60,144 nt of DNA from Muribaculaceae bacterium (GTDB taxonomy: Bacteria; Bacteroidota; Bacteroidia; Bacteroidales; Muribaculaceae), in NCBI GenBank assembly GCA_029060725.1, contig JAIDTL010000048.1:1-60144 (forward strand). Reading direction: 5' to 3'. Below the pieces are notes generated by a model. That model saw nothing but the letters and a program-made list of their open reading frames with translations. It had not been told where the DNA came from and searched no databases. The translations under genes were made by a program, and so were the position numbers. Below, piece after piece: positions 39,543 through 48,050 of this stretch (position 1 is its first letter; each line of letters starts with the position of its first letter).

Positions 39543-40343
39543 ATGAAAGATCTTGCTGGAAAGTGGGCTGTAGTGACTGGAGCCGATGGAGGCATCGGTA
39601 TTGAATTCTGTCGTGCTCTTGCTCGTCGTGGCTGTTCGCTTGTCTTGGTGAGTGTCACTGTTGACCCTCTGCGGCAAGTGGCTATATCTCTTGAAAATGA
39701 ATTTGAAATCAAGGCGTTGCCGTATACTCTTGATCTCACTGACCCCCATGCCGACTCAATGCTTGCTGCATATCTTGGCACGAGGAATATAGATCCTGAT
39801 ATAATAATCAACAATGCCGGCATTTTCAGTTTCCGCGAACTTGCCGATACTTCCGACGCGAAAATCCAAAGTTTCATTGATCTTCATGTGCGTGCCACAA
39901 CAATGATTTCTCTCCTTTTTGCAAGAAGGTTTAAGCAGCGAGGAAGCGGGCATATTCTCAATATGTCATCAATGTCTTGCTGGATGCCTATGCCGGGGCT
40001 TGCGATGTATGCTTCCACAAAAGCATATATCCGTGTCTTCACACGCTCGCTCCACTATGAGCTGAAAGACTACGGTGCGTCAGCCACAGTGGCGGCCCCT
40101 GGAGGTATTGCAACATCCCTTTTCGGCCTTCCTGACCATCTGATGAAGCTGGCTGTTGGAATCGGTGCTGTGGCTAAGCCGGATAAGTTTGCAGAGAAAG
40201 CAGTATGCGCAATGCTGAAAGGCAAAAAGCAATACATAAATGGCTTCCTCAACCGCCTTGCCATCTTCTTTGTTGGGATCACTCCTACATGGGTCCGTAT
40301 GCAAGTAAAACGTCGTCTTCTCGACAAAGGAATCACGAAATAA
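39543..40343 (+). CDS. Short-chain dehydrogenase/reductase, HSDH-like
   Basis: 266 aa from ATG 39543; an upstream ATG at 39519 lies in repeat sequence. The Rossmann motif is TGADGGIGIEF, NNAG follows, and the catalytic Ser and YxxxK are present in MSSMSCWMPMPGLAMYASTKAYIRVFTRS. The C-terminal tail is hydrophobic (FLNRLAIFFVGITPTWVRM), as in membrane-linked 17-beta-HSD12/3-ketoacyl-reductase-like SDRs. In context (5-alpha-reductase, OYE reductase) a 3- or other-position hydroxysteroid dehydrogenase is likely; fatty-acid ketoreduction is the alternative. It lies 75 bp after the OYE gene. Confidence 0.83.
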   Translation: MKDLAGKWAVVTGADGGIGIEFCRALARRGCSLVLVSVTVDPLRQVAISLENEFEIKALPYTLDLTDPHADSMLAAYLGTRNIDPDIIINNAGIFSFRELADTSDAKIQSFIDLHVRATTMISLLFARRFKQRGSGHILNMSSMSCWMPMPGLAMYASTKAYIRVFTRSLHYELKDYGASATVAAPGGIATSLFGLPDHLMKLAVGIGAVAKPDKFAEKAVCAMLKGKKQYINGFLNRLAIFFVGITPTWVRMQVKRRLLDKGITK

Positions 40344-40422
40344 TTGAGAATTTAGAATTTAGAATTGAGAATTATCGGTGGGTGCGAATAGAGAAAATCC
40401 GGTTAATTATGCACTGTGCATT

Positions 40423-43400
40423 ATGCATTATGCATTTAAGTTATCTCCTTGGATTGCATTCCTGGCATCTCTCGTCGTCTATTGGCTTACTGTAGATCCC
40501 GGTGCCTCTTATTGGGATTGTCCTGAATATCTTATTTCTGCACTTAAATTGGAAATTGGTCATCCCCCCGGAAATCCGGGATGGATGCTGACACATCGTT
40601 TTGTATCCTGTTTTTTCTCCGACCCTGCTACTCAAGTCAAGGTTGTCAATATGATGTCGGGGGTTTTCACTGCATTGTCAGTGATGATACTCTGCTCGAT
40701 ATCAATATCATTGATGCGTTGGATATGGTGTCCCAAGAAAAGAGATGTGTGGCGTTCAGTGGCAATAGCCATATCTTCACTTGCCGGGTCATTATGCTTT
40801 GCCTGGTCTGATTCCCCATGGTATAGTGCGGTTGAAGCTGAGGTCTATGCAATGTCCCTTTTTCTCTCATCCCTCACGGTTTGGATGTCTTTGCGTTGGG
40901 TATTCCTATTCAGCCGTGCAGCGCGTATAAGATGGCTTGTTGCCATCATGTATGTCATTGGCTTTTCATTAGGTGTCCATCAACTCAATCTCCTTGTTAT
41001 TCCGGCGATAGCAATGGTGATGGCATGTCGCAGAAGCTTCAGGTCTTATTGGCAACGTTTCATTTTGGCTTTTTTCGTCGGTTGCTTTGCCGTCGTGCTG
41101 ATTCTAAAAGGGCTTATGCCCGGCTCAATAGCATTGGCAGGATGGGCAGATCTCATATTTGTCAATAATTTGGAATTGCCCTATTGGTCGGGAGCCTTGA
41201 CGATTTGGACTCTTTCTCTTGCCATCGTGGTCTTAATTGCTCTCCTGTCAGCATATAGATATAAGTGGATGTCGGCAGGATTCTGGAGCATAGCCGCCGT
41301 GATGGTTGGGTATTCAGTCTATATCGTAATCCCTGTCAGAGCATGGGCAAATCCTCCTATCAATGAGGGTAATCCCTCCGATATTTTCCGTCTTTCTGAC
41401 TATCTCGACCGCCGCCAATATGGAGCATCTCCATTGTTCTACGGACGCACTCCCTATAGCCGTATGATGCGTTCGGAGCGTATCAATGTCAATGAGAATG
41501 GAGATACTGTCCGCGACTATTCATGGAATGCTATGAAAGTGCGTGGCCGTGATATGCGCCCCTTGGTCAAAAACGGACATATCCCAAGCCGTTCCATGTT
41601 TCTGACTGATGCCGACCGCGAACTAAATGATGAGATTTCATATAGGGATTCCGTTCCGGGCTATGTAGTGGCAGGATTCCGTATAGACCCGAGATATACT
41701 CCTGAACTCAATATGTGGATTCCCCGGATCTATGCTTCCTCTGAAAGCGACATAGCTGCATATCGAGATTGGACGGGAATGGATTCGGCAAGCATGGTGC
41801 AAGTGCGTATTTCCGAAGCTTTCGATTCGGTTGGGCGTCCGGTTCCTATGCGCGATTCCTCAGGTAATCCTATAGTGAAATATGCTTTGCGTCCCACTTA
41901 TATGCAATCGTTCATGTATCTTTTCGGATATCAGATTGGATATATGTATCTCCGCTATCTTATGTGGAATTATTCCGGACGTCAGAACGATGTCCATTCC
42001 ACTGGAGAAATAGAACATGGAAATTTCATCACCGGCTTTTCTCCACTCGACGACCTGATGCTTGGCCCTCAATCGCAACTCCCCCCGGAGCTCGGGTCAG
42101 AAAACGAAGGAAGAAATCTCTATTGGTGCATCCCGTTTATATTAGGTGTTTTAGGCATTGTCTGGCTTTTCAAAGGCTCTGGCAAACGACTTGCCAAGAT
42201 TAAGATGCACCAAATAGCCTGGGTCTCTTTGATATTATTCCTGATGACGGGTGTCGCTATTGTCTTTTATCTTAATCAGAGTCCCGGTGAGCCACGAGAA
42301 CGCGACTATTCATTCTTGGGAAGTTTCTGGACTTTTGCTCTATGGATAAGCTTCGGAATGCTCCTCATTCTTCGCGCTTCAAAGAGAAAATGGGTGAGGG
42401 GAGTGGTGTTGGTAGCCGTTTGTAGTGTCCCTGTATGGATGCTGGCAGAAAATTATGCCGACCATGATCGTAGCTATCGCTCAGCTACACTTGATTACGC
42501 TGAAAATCTTCTTGAATCGCTCGATGAAGATGCAATTCTATTTGTGGATGGCGACAATTATATATTTCCTCTCTGGTTTGCGCAAGAAGTGATGGGTGTC
42601 CGTCGCGACGTTACTGTTGTATGCAATGCCTATCTTGGTAGCGATTGGTACGTCCGCCAACTTATGACGCCTCGATATGGCTATGAGGGGCTTCGTATGA
42701 CTGCTTCCGAAGGTGATATAGCACTTGGCAACTATAATATTGTGCGTTTCCCATCTGCAATGTCCGACACTCTCCCTGCTGTCGATGTGCTTCGGCGTCT
42801 CTATGATGATGTGTCCCCCACTCCTTCCTTCTGCAGCCGTTGGCTTGTGATGGGAAAAGACTCTGTAGATTCCTGGATATTCGATCTTCTTTCTATTCCC
42901 GGGAAGAGTGCTCGCTCAGTTGGAGGTCTCCGTGAAGTGGCAGAAGTGGATATAGTGGCTACCAACGCCATGTCTCGCTATCCACGTCCTGTCTATTGGC
43001 ATCAGAATCTTCAGAAAAACAAGTATGTCGGTTTTTTCCCTTATACTCGTCAAGGTCTGTTTGCACGCCGTCTGATGCCCCATGCTCCTGATTCCCTCGT
43101 CCTCTCGCAAGAAGCTCTTGACGCTCTTCCAAAACTCAAATGGGGTGGTCTCGATCGTGCTCCTTATCCTGGTGTGGACGTTGCTTCTCAATCATCCATA
43201 CAGCGTGCATCCCTCATCCGCCTGGCAGAATCCCTTGCTAAAGAAGGTCGCCATGACCAAGCTTTACATGTCGCTAAGTCAGCCTTAATTCGGTTTCCGT
43301 CGAGTTTGATACCGTTCACCATCCGTCATCATATTGACAGCGCTTATTTTGAGGCTCGTCAGCTTGCAAGGGTATTGGAGGTTTCAGGCGCTTTCATGGT

Positions 43401-43548
43401 AGATACCGCCGCTATTTCTCTGGCACAGAAAATTGAGGAAGAAGATAGTCTCCGCTCTCTCTCCTACCGTCAATATCGTCAATCCCTTCCCCCTTACCGA
43501 CGCTCAGCCCTCTCTCCCGATTCTCGCAACCACACCCTCCTCCCTTAA
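40423..43548 (+). CDS. DUF2723 large membrane protein
   Basis: 1041 aa from ATG 40423. The N-terminal half carries about ten to twelve membrane segments and the DUF2723 block LTVDPGASYWDCPEYLISALKLEIGHPPGNPGWML, related to PMT/GT39-type glycosyltransferases. A long periplasmic segment (about 330-510) separates a second group of membrane segments, followed by a soluble tail with ESLDEDAILFVDGDNYIFPLWF and QEVMGVRRDVTVVC. A role as protein O-mannosyl-type glycosyltransferase in Bacteroidetes envelope glycosylation is plausible, not proven. The initiator ATG lies within a dispersed ATTATGCATTATG repeat; an in-frame GTG at 40378 is further upstream. Confidence 0.8.
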   Translation: MHYAFKLSPWIAFLASLVVYWLTVDPGASYWDCPEYLISALKLEIGHPPGNPGWMLTHRFVSCFFSDPATQVKVVNMMSGVFTALSVMILCSISISLMRWIWCPKKRDVWRSVAIAISSLAGSLCFAWSDSPWYSAVEAEVYAMSLFLSSLTVWMSLRWVFLFSRAARIRWLVAIMYVIGFSLGVHQLNLLVIPAIAMVMACRRSFRSYWQRFILAFFVGCFAVVLILKGLMPGSIALAGWADLIFVNNLELPYWSGALTIWTLSLAIVVLIALLSAYRYKWMSAGFWSIAAVMVGYSVYIVIPVRAWANPPINEGNPSDIFRLSDYLDRRQYGASPLFYGRTPYSRMMRSERINVNENGDTVRDYSWNAMKVRGRDMRPLVKNGHIPSRSMFLTDADRELNDEISYRDSVPGYVVAGFRIDPRYTPELNMWIPRIYASSESDIAAYRDWTGMDSASMVQVRISEAFDSVGRPVPMRDSSGNPIVKYALRPTYMQSFMYLFGYQIGYMYLRYLMWNYSGRQNDVHSTGEIEHGNFITGFSPLDDLMLGPQSQLPPELGSENEGRNLYWCIPFILGVLGIVWLFKGSGKRLAKIKMHQIAWVSLILFLMTGVAIVFYLNQSPGEPRERDYSFLGSFWTFALWISFGMLLILRASKRKWVRGVVLVAVCSVPVWMLAENYADHDRSYRSATLDYAENLLESLDEDAILFVDGDNYIFPLWFAQEVMGVRRDVTVVCNAYLGSDWYVRQLMTPRYGYEGLRMTASEGDIALGNYNIVRFPSAMSDTLPAVDVLRRLYDDVSPTPSFCSRWLVMGKDSVDSWIFDLLSIPGKSARSVGGLREVAEVDIVATNAMSRYPRPVYWHQNLQKNKYVGFFPYTRQGLFARRLMPHAPDSLVLSQEALDALPKLKWGGLDRAPYPGVDVASQSSIQRASLIRLAESLAKEGRHDQALHVAKSALIRFPSSLIPFTIRHHIDSAYFEARQLARVLEVSGAFMVDTAAISLAQKIEEEDSLRSLSYRQYRQSLPPYRRSALSPDSRNHTLLP

Positions 43549-43605
43549 AAATAGCAAAGGATTCTGGCGCGAACAAAGTGAACGCTTAAATCAGTTGAAG
43601 AAAAA

Positions 43606-43637
43606 TTTGATTATTCCAAATATTATCCTTAATTTTG
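43606..43637 (+). promoter_or_regulatory. Promoter of the thiamine operon
   Basis: TTTG (43606-43609), 20 bp, TAATTTTG (43630-43637): a full consensus about 70 bp upstream of the TPP aptamer. Confidence 0.75.
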
Positions 43638-43699
43638 CATCCGCATTCGTGAAAGCGCTCCCTGCTCCTCTGCAGGCTCCTCGCGATGCAAGACATATT

Positions 43700-43772
43700 C
43701 AATTTAGGGGTGCCGAAAGGCTGAGAACAAACCCTCTGAACTTGACCCGGCTAATACCGGCGTAAGAAAAAT
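43700..43772 (+). ncRNA. TPP (thiamine pyrophosphate) riboswitch
   Basis: The THI-box core is present in order: GGGGTGCC, GAAA, GGCTGAGA, then ACCCTCTGAACTTGA, CCCGGCTAATACCGGCG, TAAGAAA. The CUGAGA and GAACxUGA elements that grip TPP are intact. It ends 8 bp before the receptor start codon, so control by hiding the ribosome site is likely. Thiamine sufficiency should switch off the receptor-PnuT operon. Confidence 0.93.
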
Positions 43773-43780
43773 TTGAAGAC

Positions 43781-46030
43781 ATGAAAAAGACCCTTCCTTG
43801 GGGCGTGGCGCTTATGTGTGTGTCCACGTTCCATGCTTCGGCCGACAATTCCGAAGCCTCGTCGCTCGTAGAGAGCCTCGACACTGTGTATAACGCTCTT
43901 GACGCAATCGAAGTCACGGCAAATCGTGCCGGCGTTAAGACCCCGGTGGCTTTCACCAATGTAAATGCCAAGGAAATTGCGAAAAGCAACGACGGGCGCG
44001 ACATTCCCTCCCTTCTCGAAATGACCCCTTCTATTATCTCCACAGGTGATGCCGGAGCCGGTATCGGCTACAGTAGTCTCCGCGTGCGTGGCACCGACGG
44101 TTCCCGTATCAACATTACAGCTAATGGTGTCCCTATCAACGACAGCGAGAGTCACAATGTATATTGGGTCAATATGCCCGACCTGGCATCTTCTCTCAAT
44201 GACATCCAGATACAACGTGGTGCAGGTACTTCTACCAACGGTGCTGGTGCCTTCGGAGCCTCCATCAATATGCTGACTGATTATCCGGCTACGGAGCGCT
44301 CCGCTATGGTCTCTGCTTCCTACGGCTCTTTCAATTCCAATCGCGAGACAATAAAGGTTTCTTCAGGTCTCTTCGGCGACCATTGGAGTGTCGATGCCCG
44401 TATCAGCCATATCGGATCAGATGGATATATCGACCGGGCTTTTTCTCAGCTTTGGAGCTATATGGGGCAGCTTGCTTATCGCTCCGACAATACTACCCTT
44501 CGCTTGCTTGCATTCGGCGGTAAGGAACGCACCTACATGGCGTGGGACTACGCATCCAAAGAGGAAATGGAGGAATTCGGTCGCAGATACAATCCCTGCG
44601 GAAAATATACTGCATCAGATGGGTCGACTGCTTTCTATCCTGACCAGTGCGATAATTTCACTCAGCATCATTTCCAACTGCTCCTCAATCAATATATAGG
44701 TCAGTATGTGACTCTCAATGCCACGCTTCATTACACTAAAGGCGACGGCTATTACGATCAGTACAAGACTAAGCGCACTCTTGAAGAATATGGTCTTGAT
44801 CCATACGTCGATTCAGAAGGTAATCTTGTGAAGAAATCTGATCTCATCCGGCTGAAATTCAATGATAATGATTTCGGCGGAGGTATGGTAAATGTCCGTT
44901 ATCAGAAAGATGCCTTAACGCTTGTCGGTGGGGGAGCGGCAAACTGGCATCGTGGCAACCATTTCGGTAAGGTGAAATGGGTTCGCAATTTCATTGGTGC
45001 GATCGATCCTCTACAGGAATATTATAGCAATACAGGGCGTAAGTTCGATTCCAATATATTCTTGCGTGGCGATTATTCGTTTGCATCCGCTTTTTCTGCA
45101 TATATCGATCTGCAATACCGTCATATCGATTATTCTATCCGTGGCGTAAGCGACAATTATGACTGGAATATAGGTGGTATGGGACAGCTCGACCTAAAAC
45201 GCAATTGGGATTTCTTCAATCCTAAGGTTGGCGTTTCCTATAATGATGGCGGACACCGTGCATACGCATCTTGGAGTGTCGCTCATAAAGAACCGACACG
45301 TGATAACTTCACCGACAGCGACCCTGCTCATTATCCTGTAGCAGAACGCATGTTTGACTATGAAGCCGGATATTCATACGGTACCTCTCTTTTCAATGTC
45401 GGTGCCGGTCTCTACTATATGGACTATAAGAATCAACTTGTCGTGACAGGTCAGCTCTCCGATACCGGCAATGCTATCAGTGTCAATGTCCCGAAATCTT
45501 ACCGTATGGGCATCGAGCTTCAAGGGGCACTCAGACCTGTCGATTGGTTTGACTGGCAGATCAATGCCACTCTATCCCGCAACCGCATCAAAAATTTCAC
45601 TGAATACATCTACGAAGATGAATGGACCAATCCTATAGCCATTGATTGTGGCGATACTCCGATAGCATTCTCTCCCGACTTCATTCTTCACAATGCCTTC
45701 AACTTCAACGTCCAAAATTTCGAAGCTTCCTTGATGAGCCGCTATGTGTCAAGCCAATATATGAACAATGCTCGCTCCGAAGAGGCAAAACTCGATTCTT
45801 ATTTTGTCTCCGACCTTGCTTTGGCTTATACATTTAAGAAAATCTCAGGCATGAAAGAACTCCGCGTAGGTGTCACAATCTACAACATCTTCAACGAGAA
45901 ATACTGCAACAACGGTTACTCCGGAGCCGGCTACTATCTCGAAGACGGCAAGCCCATCATCTACCGCTACGCCGGCTACGCCGCCCAAGCCACCACCAAC
46001 CTCCTCGCCACCCTCACCCTCTCTTTCTAA
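43781..46030 (+). CDS. TonB-dependent receptor, thiamine-regulated
   Basis: 749 aa with a signal peptide (about 1-22). A plug domain follows (IEVTANRAGVKTPVAFTNVN, IPSLLEMTPSIISTGDAGAGIGYSSLRVRGTDGSRINITANGVPIND), then a 22-strand-type barrel ending in the aromatic terminus ATLTLSF. There is no carboxypeptidase-like N-terminal extension and no SusD partner. The TPP riboswitch directly upstream and PnuT downstream make it the outer-membrane thiamine receptor (the OMthi role known in Bacteroides). It draws energy from TonB-ExbBD. Confidence 0.92.
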   Translation: MKKTLPWGVALMCVSTFHASADNSEASSLVESLDTVYNALDAIEVTANRAGVKTPVAFTNVNAKEIAKSNDGRDIPSLLEMTPSIISTGDAGAGIGYSSLRVRGTDGSRINITANGVPINDSESHNVYWVNMPDLASSLNDIQIQRGAGTSTNGAGAFGASINMLTDYPATERSAMVSASYGSFNSNRETIKVSSGLFGDHWSVDARISHIGSDGYIDRAFSQLWSYMGQLAYRSDNTTLRLLAFGGKERTYMAWDYASKEEMEEFGRRYNPCGKYTASDGSTAFYPDQCDNFTQHHFQLLLNQYIGQYVTLNATLHYTKGDGYYDQYKTKRTLEEYGLDPYVDSEGNLVKKSDLIRLKFNDNDFGGGMVNVRYQKDALTLVGGGAANWHRGNHFGKVKWVRNFIGAIDPLQEYYSNTGRKFDSNIFLRGDYSFASAFSAYIDLQYRHIDYSIRGVSDNYDWNIGGMGQLDLKRNWDFFNPKVGVSYNDGGHRAYASWSVAHKEPTRDNFTDSDPAHYPVAERMFDYEAGYSYGTSLFNVGAGLYYMDYKNQLVVTGQLSDTGNAISVNVPKSYRMGIELQGALRPVDWFDWQINATLSRNRIKNFTEYIYEDEWTNPIAIDCGDTPIAFSPDFILHNAFNFNVQNFEASLMSRYVSSQYMNNARSEEAKLDSYFVSDLALAYTFKKISGMKELRVGVTIYNIFNEKYCNNGYSGAGYYLEDGKPIIYRYAGYAAQATTNLLATLTLSF

Positions 46031-46124
46031 TCCCTTGTATCTTCAAGAGTCTCAGCTTGTTTCAGTGTTCGAGCCTTCGGCTCCGTATCATAGACTCCTA
46101 AACTCCCTATATCCCCTCTACCAA

Positions 46125-46760
46125 ATGCCCATAGACAAAATTCTCGAAATATTAGGCTTCACAATAGGCCTCCTCTATCTCTGGTGGGAATATCACGCCG
46201 ACTGGCGTATGTGGTATGCCTCCATGGTCATGCCAGCCATCTCAATGTGGATCTACTTCAGCAAAGGCATCTACGCCGACTTCGCCATCAACATCTACTA
46301 TCTTGTCATAGCCATCTACGGCTTCATAGTCTGGACTCGTGGCCATAATAAAATAGCAAAATCGGATTGCTCCGAGTTATCCGAGTTATCCGATTCATCA
46401 GATAAAGCAACAACTCTCCCCATCACAAATATCCCAGGAAAAATGCTTTTCGCATGCGTGGCAGTCTTCCTTGTGTTGTGGGTAGGTCTCTATCTCATAC
46501 TGAATTATCTCACTGACAGCACCGTTCCCATCCCCGACGCCTTTACCACAGCCCTGAGCATTGTAGGCATGTGGATGTTGGCACGTAAATACCTCCAGCA
46601 ATGGATAGCCTGGATCTTGGTTGATGCCGTCTGCACCTTCCTCTACTGGTACAAAGGCATTCCCCTCTACGCCATCCTCTACGCCATCTACACCGTCATA
46701 GCCTTCTTCGGCTACCGCAAATGGCTCCGCATGATGCATGATGGTCCCACTTCAAGTTAA
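46125..46760 (+). CDS. pnuT: PnuT-type thiamine transporter (PnuC family)
   Basis: 211 aa from ATG 46125. About seven membrane segments are present, with the PnuC-family features YLWWEYHADWRMWYASM, IYYLVIAIYGFIVWTR and the C-terminal CTFLYWYKGIPLYAILYAIYTVIAFFGYRKW. PnuC-family members without the NMN role and encoded behind TPP riboswitches (PnuT) carry thiamine by facilitated diffusion and depend on thiamine phosphorylation inside. It lies 94 bp after the receptor, and no pyrophosphokinase gene follows here. The longer frame upstream overlaps the receptor end and is not the start. Confidence 0.85.
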   Translation: MPIDKILEILGFTIGLLYLWWEYHADWRMWYASMVMPAISMWIYFSKGIYADFAINIYYLVIAIYGFIVWTRGHNKIAKSDCSELSELSDSSDKATTLPITNIPGKMLFACVAVFLVLWVGLYLILNYLTDSTVPIPDAFTTALSIVGMWMLARKYLQQWIAWILVDAVCTFLYWYKGIPLYAILYAIYTVIAFFGYRKWLRMMHDGPTSS

Positions 46761-46801
46761 AAGGAATTCCCTCAGAGCCATTGTCTTTATCCCTTTCCGA
46801 A

Positions 46802-46900
46802 GTCAAGCAACGTAATAAAGCATGCTCCGCATGCGCCCCACCGAGTCCATTTGGTAGCTCCCACCGAGTCTATTTGTAAGCCCTCACCGAGTCCATTTGG
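46802..46900. repeat. REP-like hairpin (copy A) plus 23-bp CACCGAGTC repeats
   Basis: Copy A of the dispersed element: CAACGTAATAAAGCATGC, TCC, GCATGCGCCCC, with the GCATGC/GCATGC hairpin. It is followed by three CACCGAGTC(C/T)ATTTG units at 46839, 46862 and 46885 (exact 23-bp period). Confidence 0.8.
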
Positions 46901-46913
46901 AATCAAAATTACT

Positions 46914-47789
46914 TCAAGACCCTATTACCAACAGCGCCAGACTGACAAGCAATATCCCAAGGTCTACAAGCTTCGTCTTGATATTCTTCTCATGCAATAC
47001 AATCACTCCATAGAAGAATGGTATCAGCACACTGCCCCTCCTTATCATCGACACAATCGAAATCATCGACCCTGCCTCAGACAATGAATAGAAATAAGCC
47101 AAATCCGCTCCTGTAAGGAATACGGATATGCCGATAATCGCCCACTTCCAATGAAAAGGAGTCGAACTTTGCTTGTGCATTTTCCTTAATATAAGAACTG
47201 CTATACTCATCATGCCCAACTGATAGAGTGAATACCAACTCTGCACCATCAGTGGTTCAAACCGAGTCATAAGATACTTGTCGTAGAGTGCGCTGACCGC
47301 TCCTAAAGCCGTAGCTCCCACCGACATCCATAGCCATTTACTATGCTTAAACGAGAATCCCTCTTTCGATCCTACTCTTCCTATCATGAACAGTGAAGCG
47401 AAACCAAGCAAGATACCACACCACTGTATAAAATTCAGTTGCTCACCAAATATCAGCAATGCGCCCACAAGCACCATCACAGGGCGAGAAGCATTGATAG
47501 GTCCCTGAATTGTCAGTGGCAGATGCTTGATGGCAAAATATCCCAAGATCCAAGATGAAAGCACGATCACAGACTTTGTAGCAATCAGCAGGTGGCCGGT
47601 CACTCCTTCCCCCGGCCCCGTCCCTCCATGTATTAAGCAGTCGAAAAGCACCGGGCTCATCAAAAGTGTACCAAAAAGAGTGTTAAACCATAACACAATC
47701 GGTACATTATTGTCTTTCAATGAGATTTTCTTCATTACATCATAAAATCCCAACCCAACTGCCGACACGAGTGCAAAAATTATCCACAT
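46914..47789 (-). CDS. EamA/DMT-family permease
   Basis: 291 aa with ten membrane segments in two EamA repeats (about 1-140 and 150-290). Marks are the start MWIIFALVSAVGLGFYDVMKKISL and the end of repeat one, GPINASRPVMVLVGALLIFGEQLNFIQWCGILLGFASL. Such drug/metabolite transporters export small metabolites, with no substrate predictable from sequence. The gene is on the opposite strand to both neighbours, and its start is close to the GntR-type operator of the divergent ABC operon. Confidence 0.85.
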   Translation of the reverse strand: MWIIFALVSAVGLGFYDVMKKISLKDNNVPIVLWFNTLFGTLLMSPVLFDCLIHGGTGPGEGVTGHLLIATKSVIVLSSWILGYFAIKHLPLTIQGPINASRPVMVLVGALLIFGEQLNFIQWCGILLGFASLFMIGRVGSKEGFSFKHSKWLWMSVGATALGAVSALYDKYLMTRFEPLMVQSWYSLYQLGMMSIAVLILRKMHKQSSTPFHWKWAIIGISVFLTGADLAYFYSLSEAGSMISIVSMIRRGSVLIPFFYGVIVLHEKNIKTKLVDLGILLVSLALLVIGS

Positions 47790-47804
47790 TTTATTTAAAA
47801 ATAT

Positions 47805-47835
47805 TTTGTCAGTTCAAAAATTTACATTACCTTTG
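47805..47835 (+). promoter_or_regulatory. Promoter of the ABC efflux operon
   Basis: TTTG (47805-47808), 19 bp, TACCTTTG (47828-47835). The operator dyad begins 2 bp downstream. Confidence 0.75.
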
Positions 47836-47836
47836 C

Positions 47837-47860
47837 AGTGTATTAGTACGCTATTACACT
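47837..47860 (+). promoter_or_regulatory. GntR/YtrA-type operator candidate
   Basis: AGTGTATTAG TACG CTATTACACT: a 24-bp dyad with perfect outer AGTGTA/TACACT half-sites and one internal mismatch pair. It covers the expected transcription start of the ABC efflux operon. The GTGTAnTAG half-site resembles operators of YtrA-subfamily GntR repressors that control ABC exporters (family knowledge). No GntR gene is in the window. Confidence 0.65.
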
Positions 47861-48018
47861 AAAAGAGTATTTTTTAAAAGAATCTTGTTACATTTTAGCG
47901 TTATTCTGCGTCTAATACACATAGTATATAACAATCACAGCCATAAAATTATAAGATTTATTCATCTTATACGATTTATATCTTAGAAATCTATAGATCT
48001 TATAAAATTTAGGCGATT

Positions 48019-48050
48019 AATTATGCATTCTGAATTATGAATTATGCATT
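48019..48050. repeat. ATTATGCATT-type dispersed repeat at the ABC start codon
   Basis: AATTATGCATTCTGAATTATG followed by AATTATGCATTAA. The ATG at 48037 inside this repeat is the start of the ABC ATPase gene. Related copies lie at 40405-40436, 57782-57807 and 60001-60030. Confidence 0.75.

Noticed and set aside
45870..46124. N-terminal extension of the PnuT frame upstream of 46125
   Set aside because: It overlaps the receptor C-terminus out of frame and is Ser/Thr/Pro-rich with no homology; the membrane protein proper begins at ATG 46125.
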